Source of the DNA: an uncultured Oscillospiraceae bacterium
GTDB taxonomy: Bacteria > Bacillota > Clostridia > Oscillospirales > Acutalibacteraceae
DNA length: 64,000 nucleotides
Assembly: GCA_900543555.1 (NCBI GenBank)
Contig: UQRL01000001.1
Location: 69,089-133,088 of the forward strand
Direction of reading: 5' to 3'
Numbering within the stretch: position 1 is the first letter of the stretch; each line of letters opens with the position of its first letter. Position numbers and translations under genes: made by a program. Below are positions 7,881 to 17,379 of this stretch, piece by piece. A model generated the notes under the pieces. The model did no database searches, had not been told where the DNA came from, and was given only the letters and a program-made list of their open reading frames with translations.

Positions 7881-8717
7881 TTATAGTCTCTCATACACCA
7901 AAAAGTCAAAGGCGATCTCCGTTTGGAAGGCCCCGGCCTCTTGCAGGCGCTTTACGCCCTCCACGCCGGTTTTCCAATAATAGGGGGTCATGGCGAACAG
8001 GTCCATGGCCGCCTCCCCATCCGGGAGGGAGATCTCATCCCGGACCTGCTCCCGCCGGACAAAGCGGAAGCCCTCATAGGCCGTCTCCCGGTGGGGGTTC
8101 TCATAGGGCGCCTCATACAGGATCTCTTTCAGGCCGTACAGGTGCCTCTCCCCCGGCACCGCGTAGAGGAAGAAGCCCCCGGGCTTCACCACCCGGGCAA
8201 ACTCCGCCTGTGCCAGGGGGGAGAACACATCTGTCAGCAGGTGGACGCTCCCCGTCCCCAGGGGGATGGCAAAGGAGCTGGCCACCGCAAAGGGGATGCC
8301 CTTGTGCTTTCCCGCGGCGGCCTTTACCGCCAGCTTGGAGATATCGAACCCGCAGACCCGGGCCCGGGGCAGGGCCTTCCCCAGCCCGGCGGTGTAGTAG
8401 CCCTCCCCGCATCCGGCATCGCAGAGGGCCAAGCCCTCCCCGGCCGGGCTCCCCAGCTGGGAAGCGCACTCCGCGGCCAGGCGGCACAAAGCCTGCCGGA
8501 AGGGTTCATAATAGCCCGCCTCCAAAAAGCGGCGGCGGCTCTCCACCATCTCCCGGCTGTCCCCCGGGAGCTTGGCGTGCATCTTGTTCACCGGCAGCAG
8601 GTGCACATACCCCTGGCGGGCCACGTCGAAGCTGTGGCCCTGGGGGCACACCGCCCGGTGCTCCTGCCGGGCCAGGGGCCCGCCGCACAGGGGGCAGCAA
8701 AAGCACATCTCCTCCAT
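7881..8717 (-). CDS. rlmA: 23S rRNA guanine-N1 methyltransferase (RlmA type)
   Basis: A 278-aa protein. An N-terminal zinc finger (CPLCGGPL, then a Cys and QGHSFD) is followed by KQG-like and PGDS segments typical of RlmA/RrmA. The SAM-binding motif is LCDAGCGEGYYTAGL and motif IV is DVFSPLA. The family methylates N1 of a guanine in helix 35 of 23S rRNA (G745 in E. coli, G748 in Gram-positives, the latter affecting tylosin resistance). The first ATG is used because AAGGAG lies 7 nt upstream. It starts 4 bp after polA stops. Confidence 0.88.
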   Translation of the reverse strand: MEEMCFCCPLCGGPLARQEHRAVCPQGHSFDVARQGYVHLLPVNKMHAKLPGDSREMVESRRRFLEAGYYEPFRQALCRLAAECASQLGSPAGEGLALCDAGCGEGYYTAGLGKALPRARVCGFDISKLAVKAAAGKHKGIPFAVASSFAIPLGTGSVHLLTDVFSPLAQAEFARVVKPGGFFLYAVPGERHLYGLKEILYEAPYENPHRETAYEGFRFVRREQVRDEISLPDGEAAMDLFAMTPYYWKTGVEGVKRLQEAGAFQTEIAFDFLVYERL

Positions 8718-8721
8718 GGGC

Positions 8722-11289
8722 TCACTCCTTGGCCTCGAACCAGGTGCGGCCAGAGCCCGCCTCCGCCACCATGGGCACGGAGAGGCTCACCGCCCCCTCC
8801 ATCTCCTCTTGGAGGATGCGCTCCACCTGCTCCCGCTCCTCTGGGGGGCACTCCACGATGAGTTCGTCGTGGACCTGGAGGATGAGCCTGCCCTGCAGGC
8901 CCTCCCGGGCCAGGCGGTCGCTGACCCGGATCATGGCGATTTTGATGATGTCCGCCGCCGCCCCCTGGATGGGCATGTTCCGGGCCACCCGCTCCCCAAA
9001 GGCCCGCATGTTGAAGTTGCCGCTTTTCAGCTCGGGCAGATAGCGCCGCCGGCCGAAAAGGGTCTCCACATAGCCCTGCTCTTTGGCCTGTTCCACCACC
9101 CGCTTCATATAGGCGTCCACGCCGGAGTAGTTCTTCAGGTACTCCTTGATATAGTCGTCCGCCTCTTTGCGGGTGACGCCGATATCCTTGGACAGGGAGA
9201 AGGCCCCAATGCCGTAGACGATGCCGAAGTTGACGGCCTTGGCCTTGGAGCGCATGTCCTTGGTGACCATGTCCACGGGCATTTGGAACACGCGGGCCGC
9301 CGTGGCAGTGTGGATGTCCCGCCCCTCTAAAAAGTCCTCCTTCATGGCGGCGTCATCCGCCACATGGGCCAGCACCCGCAGCTCAATCTGGGAGTAGTCC
9401 GCGTCCACCAGCAGGCCGTGCTCCGAGGCGAAGAACTTCCGCAGCTCCCGGCCGATGGGGGTGCGCACGGGGATGTTCTGCAGGTTGGGCTCGGCGCTGG
9501 AGATGCGCCCGGTGCGGGTCTCCGTCTGGTTGAAGGTGGAGTGCACCCGCCCGTCCGGGCCGATGACCTTCAGCAGCCCGTCGCAGTAGGTGGATTTCAG
9601 CTTGGCCACGGTGCGGTAGCGCAGCACCTTGTCCACCACCGGGTGGAGCAGCCGCAGCTCCTCCAGCACGTCGGCGTTGGTGGACCAGCCGCTCTTGGTC
9701 TTTTTCCCGTGGGGCAGGCCCAGCTTGCCGAACAACGCCTCTCCCAGCTGCTTGGGGGAGTTGATGTTGAACTCGTACCCCACCTCTTCAATGATCTCGC
9801 CGTGGAGCTGGTTCACCTGGGCCTCCAGCTCCTTGCCGTAAGCCTGGATGCTCTCCTTGTCCACATAGAAGCCGATGTGCTCCATCTGGGCCAGCACAAA
9901 GCTGAGGGGGATCTCGATGGCCTCCAGCAGCTCCTGCTGGCTGTTCTCCGCAATGGCCTGTTCCAGGGCCTGGCACAGCCCCGGCATGGCCGCCCCAAAG
10001 CGCAGCTCCGGCTCCTCGAAGTCCGCCAGGGCCACGCCGTACTCGGCGCAGAGGCGCTCCACGTCGTAGCCGGAGGCAGAGGGGTTCAAAAGATACCCCG
10101 CCAGGGCCGTGTCCATGCGGACGGCCTCCATCTTGCAGCCCAGTTCCAGGGCCCGGCGGTGGAGGGGCTTGGTGTCATAGGTGTATTTCTGGATGCGGTC
10201 ATTCTTGAAGAAGGCCCGCAGGAAGGCCTCGTCGGGCTTTACCCGGTGGACCTCCCCCTTGTGGGCAAACACCAGGCTGGCCAGCTCCCCCGCCTCCCAC
10301 TGGGCGTAGAAATATGCTTCTCCCGCGTCCTCCAGCATGGGCAGCAGGGGGGCGCCGTCCTCATAGTCCTTCTGGCCGGGGCGCTCCGCGGCGGGGGCTT
10401 CCTCCTGGGGCTGGGCGTTTAAGGACAGGCCGAACTTGTCCAGCAGGGAGAACAGCTCCAGCTTCACCATCAGGGCGGCGGCCTTCTGGGGGTCGCCCTC
10501 CCCCTTTTCATAGTGGGAAAGGTCGGTGTCGATGGGGGCGTCCCGGCGGATGGTGCCCAAATCGTAGCTCAAAAAGGCGTTGTCCCTGGACTTCTCCAGT
10601 TTGGCCTTCATGGCGGGCTTGATGTCCAGCTCCTCCAGGTGGTCGTAGAGATACTGCAGGCTGCCAAACTTCTGGATAAGCTCCCCGGCGCCCTTGGGGC
10701 CAATGCCCGCCACCCCGGGGATGCAGTCGGAGGAATCCCCCTGGATGGCCTTCAGGTCGATCATCTGGCGGGGGGTGACGCCGTACTCTTCTTGAATCTT
10801 CTCCACATCGTAGAGGGTGACCTGGGGCTGGCCGAACTTGGTGGTGGCCAGCCGCACCGAGGTGGAGTCAGACACCAGCTGCAGGCTGTCCCGGTCCCCG
10901 GTGGCGATGAGGCACTGGCTGCCCTCCCGCTCGCAGGCGGCGGCCAGGGTGCCCAGGATGTCGTCGGCCTCCCACCCCTCGCAGGAGACAATGCGGTAGC
11001 CCAGGTCAGTGAGCAGCTCCTGCAGCACCGGCAGCTGCTGGGCCAGTTCCTCCGGCATGCCCTTGCGGTTTGCCTTGTACCCGGCGTAGGCCTTGTGGCG
11101 GAAGGTGGGGGCCTTGCGGTCAAAGGCGATGGCCACCCCGCCGGGGGCGGTCTCGTCCAGCAGCTTTTTCAGCATGGTGAGAAAGCCGTAAATGCCGTTG
11201 GTAAAGTCCCCGGCCTTGGTGGTGAGCAGCTTGATGCCGTAAAAGGCCCGGTTCAAAATGCTGTTGCCGTCCAATACTAATAGTTTCAT
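8722..11289 (-). CDS. polA: DNA polymerase I
   Basis: An 855-aa repair and replication polymerase. The order is a 5'-3' exonuclease/flap domain (start MKLLVLDGNSILNRAFYG, about residues 1-290), a degenerate 3'-5' exonuclease-like domain (about 300-480), then the family A polymerase with motif A DADYSQIELRVLAH, motif B NFGIVYGIGAFSLS and motif C LQVHDELIVECP. In the middle domain I do not find the usual Asp-x-Glu exo I pair (AYFYAQWEA stands there), so proofreading is probably lost, as in Bacillus and Taq enzymes. The start is fixed by AAGGAG and the conserved N-terminus; the frame upstream is shadow coding over dus. Confidence 0.97.
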   Translation of the reverse strand: MKLLVLDGNSILNRAFYGIKLLTTKAGDFTNGIYGFLTMLKKLLDETAPGGVAIAFDRKAPTFRHKAYAGYKANRKGMPEELAQQLPVLQELLTDLGYRIVSCEGWEADDILGTLAAACEREGSQCLIATGDRDSLQLVSDSTSVRLATTKFGQPQVTLYDVEKIQEEYGVTPRQMIDLKAIQGDSSDCIPGVAGIGPKGAGELIQKFGSLQYLYDHLEELDIKPAMKAKLEKSRDNAFLSYDLGTIRRDAPIDTDLSHYEKGEGDPQKAAALMVKLELFSLLDKFGLSLNAQPQEEAPAAERPGQKDYEDGAPLLPMLEDAGEAYFYAQWEAGELASLVFAHKGEVHRVKPDEAFLRAFFKNDRIQKYTYDTKPLHRRALELGCKMEAVRMDTALAGYLLNPSASGYDVERLCAEYGVALADFEEPELRFGAAMPGLCQALEQAIAENSQQELLEAIEIPLSFVLAQMEHIGFYVDKESIQAYGKELEAQVNQLHGEIIEEVGYEFNINSPKQLGEALFGKLGLPHGKKTKSGWSTNADVLEELRLLHPVVDKVLRYRTVAKLKSTYCDGLLKVIGPDGRVHSTFNQTETRTGRISSAEPNLQNIPVRTPIGRELRKFFASEHGLLVDADYSQIELRVLAHVADDAAMKEDFLEGRDIHTATAARVFQMPVDMVTKDMRSKAKAVNFGIVYGIGAFSLSKDIGVTRKEADDYIKEYLKNYSGVDAYMKRVVEQAKEQGYVETLFGRRRYLPELKSGNFNMRAFGERVARNMPIQGAAADIIKIAMIRVSDRLAREGLQGRLILQVHDELIVECPPEEREQVERILQEEMEGAVSLSVPMVAEAGSGRTWFEAKE

Positions 11290-11324
11290 AACGTGGGGCT
11301 CCTTTTCACAATACAATACAGGGA

Positions 11325-12302
11325 CTATCCTTCCCCTTGGTTTGCCGCGTACACATGGGCCAGCAGCTGGTCCAAATCCGCCAGCGTGCACAGCTCTCCC
11401 GCCCGGCGGCGGAACTGGGCCGCCCCCCGCAGGCCGTGGAGATACCACCCCACATGCTTGCGGGCCTCCCGCAGGGCCCGGTCCTCCCCTTTCAGGGCGC
11501 AGAGGGCGTCTATGTGGCGCTTGATGACCACAATGCGCTCCGCCACCCCCGGCGGGGGGATGAGGGTGCAGGAATCGGTGAGATAGGCGTTGATCTGCCG
11601 GAACACCCAGGGGTTTCCCAGGGCGCCCCGGCCCACCATCACCAGGTCGCAGCCGGTCTCTGCCAGCAGCCGGGCGGCAGAGGGGCCGTCGGTCACATCC
11701 CCGTTGCCGATGACCGGCACCTGCACCGCCTGCTTCACCTGGCGGATGATGTCCCAGTCTGCCTGGCCCATGTACATCTGGTCTTTCGTCCGGCCGTGGA
11801 CCGCAATGGCGGCAGCCCCCGCCTCTTCGCAGGCCTTGGCCACCTCCACGGCGTTTTTGTGGTCCTTGTCCCACCCGGCCCGGATCTTCACGGTGACGGG
11901 CAGGTCCGTGTTCCGCTTCACCGCGGCCACAATGGCGGCGCACTTGGCCGGGTCCTTCATCAGGGCGCTGCCCGCGCCGTTGCCCGCCACCTTGGGCACG
12001 GGGCAGCCCATGTTGATGTCAATGCCCGCCGGGCCGGACTCCGCCGCCTTGCGGGCCGCCAGGCCAAAGTCGAAGGGGTCGCTGCCAAAAAGCTGCAGGA
12101 ACACCGGTCCCCGGTCTCCTGAGGTATCCGCCAGCCGGGCGGTCTTTTCATAGCTGTATTGAATGGCCTTGGCGCTGACCATCTCCGTGACGGTGTAGGC
12201 CGCGCCAAACTCCGCGCACAGGCGGCGGTAGGCGGCGTCGGTGACCCCCGCCATCGGGGCCAGGGCCGCCCGGCCCGTGATCTCAATGTTGCCGATACGC
12301 AT
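11325..12302 (-). CDS. dus: tRNA-dihydrouridine synthase
   Basis: A 325-aa FMN enzyme that reduces uridines in tRNA D-loops. Evidence is the start RAALAPMAGVTDAAYRR, the active-site cysteine in DINMGCPVPKVAGNGAGSALM, the substrate-binding VHGRTKDQMYMG, and the FMN-binding GNGDV and MVGRGALGNPW. The motif set fits the DusB group. The start is ATG 12302 behind tandem AGGAG sites; an upstream in-frame extension has no family match. It leads the dus-polA-rlmA-phosphatase cluster, with 35 bp to polA. Confidence 0.95.
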   Translation of the reverse strand: MRIGNIEITGRAALAPMAGVTDAAYRRLCAEFGAAYTVTEMVSAKAIQYSYEKTARLADTSGDRGPVFLQLFGSDPFDFGLAARKAAESGPAGIDINMGCPVPKVAGNGAGSALMKDPAKCAAIVAAVKRNTDLPVTVKIRAGWDKDHKNAVEVAKACEEAGAAAIAVHGRTKDQMYMGQADWDIIRQVKQAVQVPVIGNGDVTDGPSAARLLAETGCDLVMVGRGALGNPWVFRQINAYLTDSCTLIPPPGVAERIVVIKRHIDALCALKGEDRALREARKHVGWYLHGLRGAAQFRRRAGELCTLADLDQLLAHVYAANQGEG

Positions 12303-12462
12303 GATGTGATCTCCTGATCTCCTTCCAATTTTCGTGGGACAGCGGACGGTTTCCCCTTTCCCCAACGGGGACCGGCAAAACCGTCTTAGAGCGGGCGCCC
12401 CTCCCGCTTTATGCAGGCCACAAAGCCTGTCCTTCAAATTTTCCCAGCAGGGCCGAAGGTGG

Positions 12463-12715
12463 GGAAATGGACAAGTGAAGAGAATCTTCAGGTTTTAAGC
12501 GCCTCCTGGCACTTGACCACATGGGCAAGTGAAGCGCTTTTTGGCGCGCGATTTGAAGCGCGCTCATCCATTTCTTGCATTTTCTTCCTAGAGAGAGCCC
12601 TGTCCTTACTGGGATTTTACTTTAACAAGTTAATTCGTTACCACTTTAATCGTCCATGTGGTCAAATGCCGGAACCCGCATAAACACTGGGTTTTTGGCT
12701 CACTTGTCCATTTCC
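12463..12715. repeat. Palindromic-word element A (253 bp)
   Basis: Bounded by a perfect 15-bp inverted repeat (GGAAATGGACAAGTG at 12463-12477 and its complement at 12701-12715). The word TGGACAAGTG or close variants occurs at 12468, 12522 (TGGGCAAGTG) and 12659 (TGGTCAAATG), with inverse copies at 12510 (CACTTGACCA), 12701 (CACTTGTCCA), and split at 12642-12656 as CACTT, TAATC, GTCCA. Word pairs abut with 2-nt gaps (CA, TG). Between outer words lies a core (AACCCGCATAAACACTGG then GTTTTT, 12673-12696) also seen in elements B and C. The centre, about 12590-12650, is AT-rich. No gene is visible between dus and the HD protein. Confidence 0.8.
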
Positions 12716-12765
12716 ATTTCTCCGGCCCTGCCCCCTGTGTTTTGGGCAAGAGCCGGCCAGGGGCT

Positions 12766-13458
12766 TCAGCCCCGCTTCTTTTTCCGGGGCCCCTTCTCCG
12801 GCAGCACCTTGGAAAACACCAGCTGGGAGCTCTCCGAAAATTTCAGGCCCGCCTCCCGGGTGTAGTCCTGCTCCTCGATGGTCAGGCCGTAGCTGGGCAG
12901 GAACTGGTCCATAAAGTAGTCCGCCTCTGGCAGCCCCATGTCCCGGATGGCCTGGGTGATGGTCTGCTCCGCCTTGGAGAAGTCCCGGTTGCCGCTGATG
13001 CGCTCCTCCACGCACTTGATGACCGCGGAGATCTTGTCCGCCGCCTTCACCAGGGGCTTTAAGGCCTCGTCCTGGGGGCCGCTCATGGTCATAATCTTCC
13101 GGTACTCCTCCCGCAGCTCCTCTGGCAGCATGGAGACCAGGTGCTCCACCGCCATGTCCTCCACCTCGCCGTAAGCCCTGCGGATCTCCTCAGAGTGGTA
13201 CTTCACCGGCGTGGGCATGTCCCCGGTGATGATCTCCGGCGCGTCGTGGAACACGGCCAGCAGGGCGGCCCGCTCTGGGTTGTAGCTTTTGCCGAACTTC
13301 TGGTTGCCCACTGTGGCCAGGGCGTGGGCAATCAGCGCCACCTCCAGGCTGTGCTCGCAGATGTTCTCGCTGCGGGTGTTGCGCATCAAGCCCCAGCGGT
13401 TGATGTATTTCATGCGGGAAAGCATGGCGAAAAACGGGTACAAGCGGGCTCCCTCCAT
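12766..13458 (-). CDS. HD-domain 5'-nucleotidase, YfbR-like
   Basis: A 230-aa HD hydrolase. Metal ligands are visible as the first His in RSENICEHSLEVALIAH, the HD pair in AVFHDAPEIITGDMPTPVKYH and a later Asp in KAADKISAV. This arrangement and the length match the YfbR/PF12917 group, which removes phosphate from deoxynucleoside 5'-monophosphates. The C-terminus ends in a basic KGPRKKKRG tail beyond the family core. It is transcribed alone on the minus strand; a TATAAT-like -10 lies near 13507-13512 without a convincing -35. Confidence 0.85.
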   Translation of the reverse strand: MEGARLYPFFAMLSRMKYINRWGLMRNTRSENICEHSLEVALIAHALATVGNQKFGKSYNPERAALLAVFHDAPEIITGDMPTPVKYHSEEIRRAYGEVEDMAVEHLVSMLPEELREEYRKIMTMSGPQDEALKPLVKAADKISAVIKCVEERISGNRDFSKAEQTITQAIRDMGLPEADYFMDQFLPSYGLTIEEQDYTREAGLKFSESSQLVFSKVLPEKGPRKKKRG

Positions 13459-13595
13459 TCTCTGGTTTCACAGCTCCCGGCAAGGGGTTCTCGCCGGACT
13501 TTTTTATTATACAATATTTTCCCCCTCTTTTGTTACCAAATTGCAATCTTTTTCTTTCTTCTTTTGCCCCAAGGGCCTTTCCGCCGAAAAAGTGC

Positions 13596-13624
13596 TTTAT
13601 CCCCCCTGGTTTCTGTGCTATAAT
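13596..13624 (+). promoter_or_regulatory. Extended -10 promoter of the YfhO gene
   Basis: TGC-TATAAT at 13616-13624 is an extended -10. The -35 position 17 bp upstream (TTTATC, 13596-13601) is weak, as is usual for extended -10 promoters. It lies 65 nt before the start codon. Confidence 0.65.
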
Positions 13625-13689
13625 GGGAGTACTTATAGGCAGGCGGGCGCTCCGCCTTGCCTGAATCCGGTTCGGAGGTACGCGCTTTT

Positions 13690-16284
13690 ATGGAATCTCT
13701 CAAAGAAAAAAAAGGGGGCTTTCGGAACAACTACTTTCTGAAAGCCTTTTTCCTGGGGCTTGGCCTCTCCTTTTTGGTGTTCATCCCCTTTATTGTGGTG
13801 GACGGGGGCCGCTTCCTCTTTTACGGGGACTTCAACGTCCAGCAGGTGCCCTTTTACCGCCTGGCCCACGACGCCGTGCGCTCTGGCAACCTGGGGTGGA
13901 GCCACCTGACAGACCTGGGCGCCAACTTCATCGGCTCTTACAGCTTCTACCTGCTGGGCAGCCCCTTCTTCTGGCTGACCATCCCCTTCCCCTCGGAATG
14001 GGTGCAGTATTTGATGGGGCCGCTGCTCATTTTAAAGTTTGCCTGCGCCACCCTTACCGGCTATGTCTACATCCACCGCTACACCAAAAACCGGGACTCC
14101 GCCCTGATTGCGGCGGTGCTTTACGCCTTTTCAGGCTTTTCCATTTACAATATTTTCTTCAACCATTTCCACGAGGCCATCGTCTTCTTCCCCCTGCTGC
14201 TGGCCGCCCTGGATGAGTACATGGCCACCCGCCGCCGGGGCCTGTTCGCCCTGGCGGTGGCCGCCTGCTGCGTGGTGAACTACTACTTCTTCGTGGGCAT
14301 GGTCACCTTTACGGTCATCTACTTCTTCCTGCGGCTGCTGTGCAAAAGCTGGCGCATCTCCCTAAAGGATTTCCTGCTGCTGGCCCTGGAGGCCGTGCTG
14401 GGGCTGGGGCTTGCCTGCGTGCTGCTGGTGCCCTCGGTGCTGGTGGTGGTGCAGAACTACCGCACCTCCAGCTACATCAACGGCTGGAACGCCGTGCTCT
14501 ACAACCAGAACCAGCGCTACCTGCACATTCTCAGCTGCTTCTTCTTCCCGCCGGACCTGCCCGCCCGGCCCAATTTCACCCCGGACTCCGGCTCTAAGTG
14601 GGCCTCTCTGGGGGCGTGGCTGCCCCTCTTTGGCATGACGGGGGTGATTGGCTGGCTGCAGCTGCGGCGCAAGCACTGGCTGAAAAAGCTGCTGTGGGTC
14701 CTGTTCCTCATGGCGGTGGTGCCCTTCCTGAACTCCTCCTTCCAGATGATGAACAGCTCCTTTTACGCCCGGTGGTACTACATGCTCACCCTGATGATGG
14801 CCATGGCCACGGTGCTGGCCCTGGAAAACGAGCGCGTCAACTGGAAGCGCTCCATCACCTGGTGTTTGGTCATCACCCTGGCCATTACGGTGGTCATCGG
14901 CTTTATGCCCACCCTGGAGACCACCGACGGCCAGGAGACGGTCACCTTCGGCCTGGAGGACTACCCCACCCGCTTCTGGAGCTATGTGGCCATCGCCCTG
15001 GTCTCCCTGGCGGGGGTGGTGTACCTGTTCTGCTTCTGCCGCAGGCACAAAAAGGCCTTTTTCCGCTCTACCCTCATTGGGGTCTCCCTGGTCTCTGTGT
15101 TCTACTCCATCTTCTTCATCGCCCTGGGCAAGACCCAGTCGGAGTACACCTGGGACCATTTGATCCCCTATTCCCTCAACGGCGGAAAGGACATCGACCT
15201 GACGGACCTGCGGGAGTGCCGCTCGGACTTTTACGAGTCCCTGGACAACGCCGGCATGTTCTGGGAAATCCCCACCATCCAGGCCTTCCACAGCGTGGTG
15301 CCCGGCTCTTTGATGGAGTTTTACGACTCCATCGGCGTGCAGCGGGACGTGGCCTCCCGGCCCACCACGGCCCATTACGGCATTCGCGGGCTTTTAAGCG
15401 TGCACTGGCTGTTTGACGACGACCACGACGACGCTTACTTTGCGGGGGAGGATTCCTCCAACCCCTCTATGCCCGGCTTTGCCTATTACGGCAACGCCAA
15501 CGGCTTTGACATTTGGGAGAACCAGTATTATATCCCCATGGGTTTCTCCTATGACTACTACATCACCCGCAGCGAGTACAACGCCCTGAGCGAGGGCGGC
15601 GAGGACACCATTGGCGACCGGGAGCTCAGCATGCTGCGGGCCGTGGTCATCGAGGATGACCGGGTGCCCTATTACGAGGGCATTCTGGAGCACCTGCCCG
15701 AGGATATGCGCGTCTTCAACGAGGAGGACTACCTGCAGGACTGCCAGGACCGGGCCGCCTCTGCCTGCTCCTCCTTCCAATACACCAACACCGGCTTCAC
15801 CGCCCAGCTGGACTCTGACAAGGAGCAGCTCATCTTCTTCAGCGTGCCCTACGAGGCGGGCTGGAGCGCCACCGTCAACGGGGAGCCCGCCGCCATTGAA
15901 CGGGTGAACGTGGGCTTTATGGCCGTGGTGGTCCCCGAGGGGGAAAGCGTCACCATTGAGTTCACCTACCACACGCCCGGCATGGCCCTGGGCTTTGGCA
16001 TCACCCTGGTGTCCCTGGCGGTGCTGGTGGCCTACCTCACCCTGATGAACCGGGTGCGCCCCCGGCCCCAGCCCCAGCGGGGGCCCAGCATGCTGCGGGT
16101 GGGCCGGTTCTCTCAGTACGCCAAAAGCCGCCACGCCTCCTTCCGGCGCCCCGGGGCCATGACGCCCCATGTGCAGCGGGAAGCCGCCGTGCCGGAAGAG
16201 GACCCGCCCCCCAAGGAGGCCCCTCCCCCGCCCGGCGATGAGGCGCCGCCCGTCAACGACCCGGACCAAAGGTCCTTGGAATAA
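13690..16284 (+). CDS. YfhO-family multi-spanning membrane protein
   Basis: An 864-aa integral membrane protein with about 12-14 hydrophobic segments from residue 20 on, an early FVVDGGR-type loop (VDGGRFLFYGDFNVQQVPFY), a large extracytoplasmic domain (about residues 500-760), a last membrane segment near residue 780, and a proline/arginine-rich cytoplasmic tail of about 80 residues. This is the layout of Bacterial membrane protein YfhO (PF09586), a GT-C-like family linked to glycosylation of lipoteichoic acid or other envelope polymers. The start is ATG 13690, 10 nt after GGAGGT. A GT2 enzyme follows 12 bp downstream, the classic partnership in which GT2 makes the lipid-linked sugar that the GT-C protein transfers. 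Confidence 0.88.
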   Translation: MESLKEKKGGFRNNYFLKAFFLGLGLSFLVFIPFIVVDGGRFLFYGDFNVQQVPFYRLAHDAVRSGNLGWSHLTDLGANFIGSYSFYLLGSPFFWLTIPFPSEWVQYLMGPLLILKFACATLTGYVYIHRYTKNRDSALIAAVLYAFSGFSIYNIFFNHFHEAIVFFPLLLAALDEYMATRRRGLFALAVAACCVVNYYFFVGMVTFTVIYFFLRLLCKSWRISLKDFLLLALEAVLGLGLACVLLVPSVLVVVQNYRTSSYINGWNAVLYNQNQRYLHILSCFFFPPDLPARPNFTPDSGSKWASLGAWLPLFGMTGVIGWLQLRRKHWLKKLLWVLFLMAVVPFLNSSFQMMNSSFYARWYYMLTLMMAMATVLALENERVNWKRSITWCLVITLAITVVIGFMPTLETTDGQETVTFGLEDYPTRFWSYVAIALVSLAGVVYLFCFCRRHKKAFFRSTLIGVSLVSVFYSIFFIALGKTQSEYTWDHLIPYSLNGGKDIDLTDLRECRSDFYESLDNAGMFWEIPTIQAFHSVVPGSLMEFYDSIGVQRDVASRPTTAHYGIRGLLSVHWLFDDDHDDAYFAGEDSSNPSMPGFAYYGNANGFDIWENQYYIPMGFSYDYYITRSEYNALSEGGEDTIGDRELSMLRAVVIEDDRVPYYEGILEHLPEDMRVFNEEDYLQDCQDRAASACSSFQYTNTGFTAQLDSDKEQLIFFSVPYEAGWSATVNGEPAAIERVNVGFMAVVVPEGESVTIEFTYHTPGMALGFGITLVSLAVLVAYLTLMNRVRPRPQPQRGPSMLRVGRFSQYAKSRHASFRRPGAMTPHVQREAAVPEEDPPPKEAPPPPGDEAPPVNDPDQRSLE

Positions 16285-16296
16285 AGGAGAGATCGT

Positions 16297-17262
16297 ATGG
16301 AAGCCACCGTATATTTTGTCATCCCCTGCTACAACGAGGAGGCCGTGCTGCCCGAAACCACCCGCCGCATGACGGACAAGCTCAACGCCATGCGGGCCGC
16401 CGGCCTTATCGGAGAAAAGAGCCGCATTCTCTATGTGGATGACGGCAGCAAGGACAGAACCTGGGAGCTGGTCTCCCAATTCAACCGGGAAAACCCCTGG
16501 GTAGAGGGGGTAAAGCTCAGCCACAACCGGGGCCACCAGCACGCCCTGCTCTGCGGCCTGATGAGCGCCCTGCCCCGGTGTGACGCCGCCATCAGCATGG
16601 ACGCGGACCTGCAGGACGATATCGACGCCCTGGACCAGTTTGTAAAGAAGTTCCAAGAGGGCTGCGACGTGGTTTACGGCGTGCGCAACAAGCGGGACAC
16701 GGACACCTGGTTCAAGCGCACCACCGCCGAGGGCTTCTACAAGGTGATGCAGCTGCTGGGCGTGGATGTGGTGTTTAACCACGCGGACTACCGCCTGATG
16801 AGCAAGCGCGCCCTGGAGGCCCTCTCCGAGTACAAAGAGGTCAACCTGTTCCTGCGGGGCATTGTGCCGCTGATCGGCTACCGCAGCGACTACGTCTATT
16901 ACGACCGCCACGAGCGCTTCGCCGGAGAGAGCAAGTACCCCCTGAAGAAGATGCTCTCCTTCGCCCTGGACGGCATCACCAGCTTCAGCGTGAAGCCCTT
17001 AAAGCTGATCTCCAACCTGGGCATCCTCATCTCGGTGCTGAGCATTCTCGGCCTGCTCTACGCCCTGATCTCCTACTTTGCCGGCTGGGCTGTCACAGGC
17101 TGGACCGCCATTGTTTGCTCCATCTGGCTTTTGGGCGGCCTGCAGATGCTCTGCCTGGGGGTTGTGGGGGGCTATATCGGCAAGATCTACAGCGAGGTAA
17201 AGGCCCGCCCCCGCTACCGGGTGGAGGAGTATCTGGAAAACCCCGGGGAGAAGAAGCCGTAA
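16297..17262 (+). CDS. GT2 polyprenyl-phosphate glycosyltransferase (DPM1/GtrB-like) with two membrane helices
   Basis: A 321-aa protein. The nucleotide-sugar domain has VIPCYNEEAVLPET, LYVDDGSKDRTWEL, the metal motif SMDADLQDD and HERFAGESKYPLKKM, all typical of CsbB/GtrB/ArnC-like enzymes. Two C-terminal membrane helices (about residues 235-260 and 270-295) anchor it. Such enzymes move a sugar from UDP to undecaprenyl phosphate at the inner face of the membrane. Together with the YfhO protein just upstream it forms a two-gene glycosylation unit, like CsbB-YfhO in Bacillus. The sugar is not predictable. The operon ends at a terminator 50 bp later. Confidence 0.92.
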   Translation: MEATVYFVIPCYNEEAVLPETTRRMTDKLNAMRAAGLIGEKSRILYVDDGSKDRTWELVSQFNRENPWVEGVKLSHNRGHQHALLCGLMSALPRCDAAISMDADLQDDIDALDQFVKKFQEGCDVVYGVRNKRDTDTWFKRTTAEGFYKVMQLLGVDVVFNHADYRLMSKRALEALSEYKEVNLFLRGIVPLIGYRSDYVYYDRHERFAGESKYPLKKMLSFALDGITSFSVKPLKLISNLGILISVLSILGLLYALISYFAGWAVTGWTAIVCSIWLLGGLQMLCLGVVGGYIGKIYSEVKARPRYRVEEYLENPGEKKP

Positions 17263-17312
17263 GGCCCTCCCATCGAAAAGCGCGCCCTCCCCGCGCACGA
17301 AATAGAAAACAG

Positions 17313-17350
17313 AAAAAGCCTGTCCCCCTTCCCGGGAGGACAGGCTTTTT
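17313..17350. terminator. Bidirectional terminator
   Basis: Thirteen-bp stem AAAAAGCCTGTCC/GGACAGGCTTTTT, symmetric, between the convergent GT2 and PfkB genes. Confidence 0.93.
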
Positions 17351-17379
17351 GCGCGCGTTCTACATCTGGGGTTCTCGCT

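Noticed and set aside
13657..13690. TTG 13657 as the YfhO start
   Set aside because: It would place the GGAGGT ribosome site inside the coding region; ATG 13690 follows that site by 10 nt.
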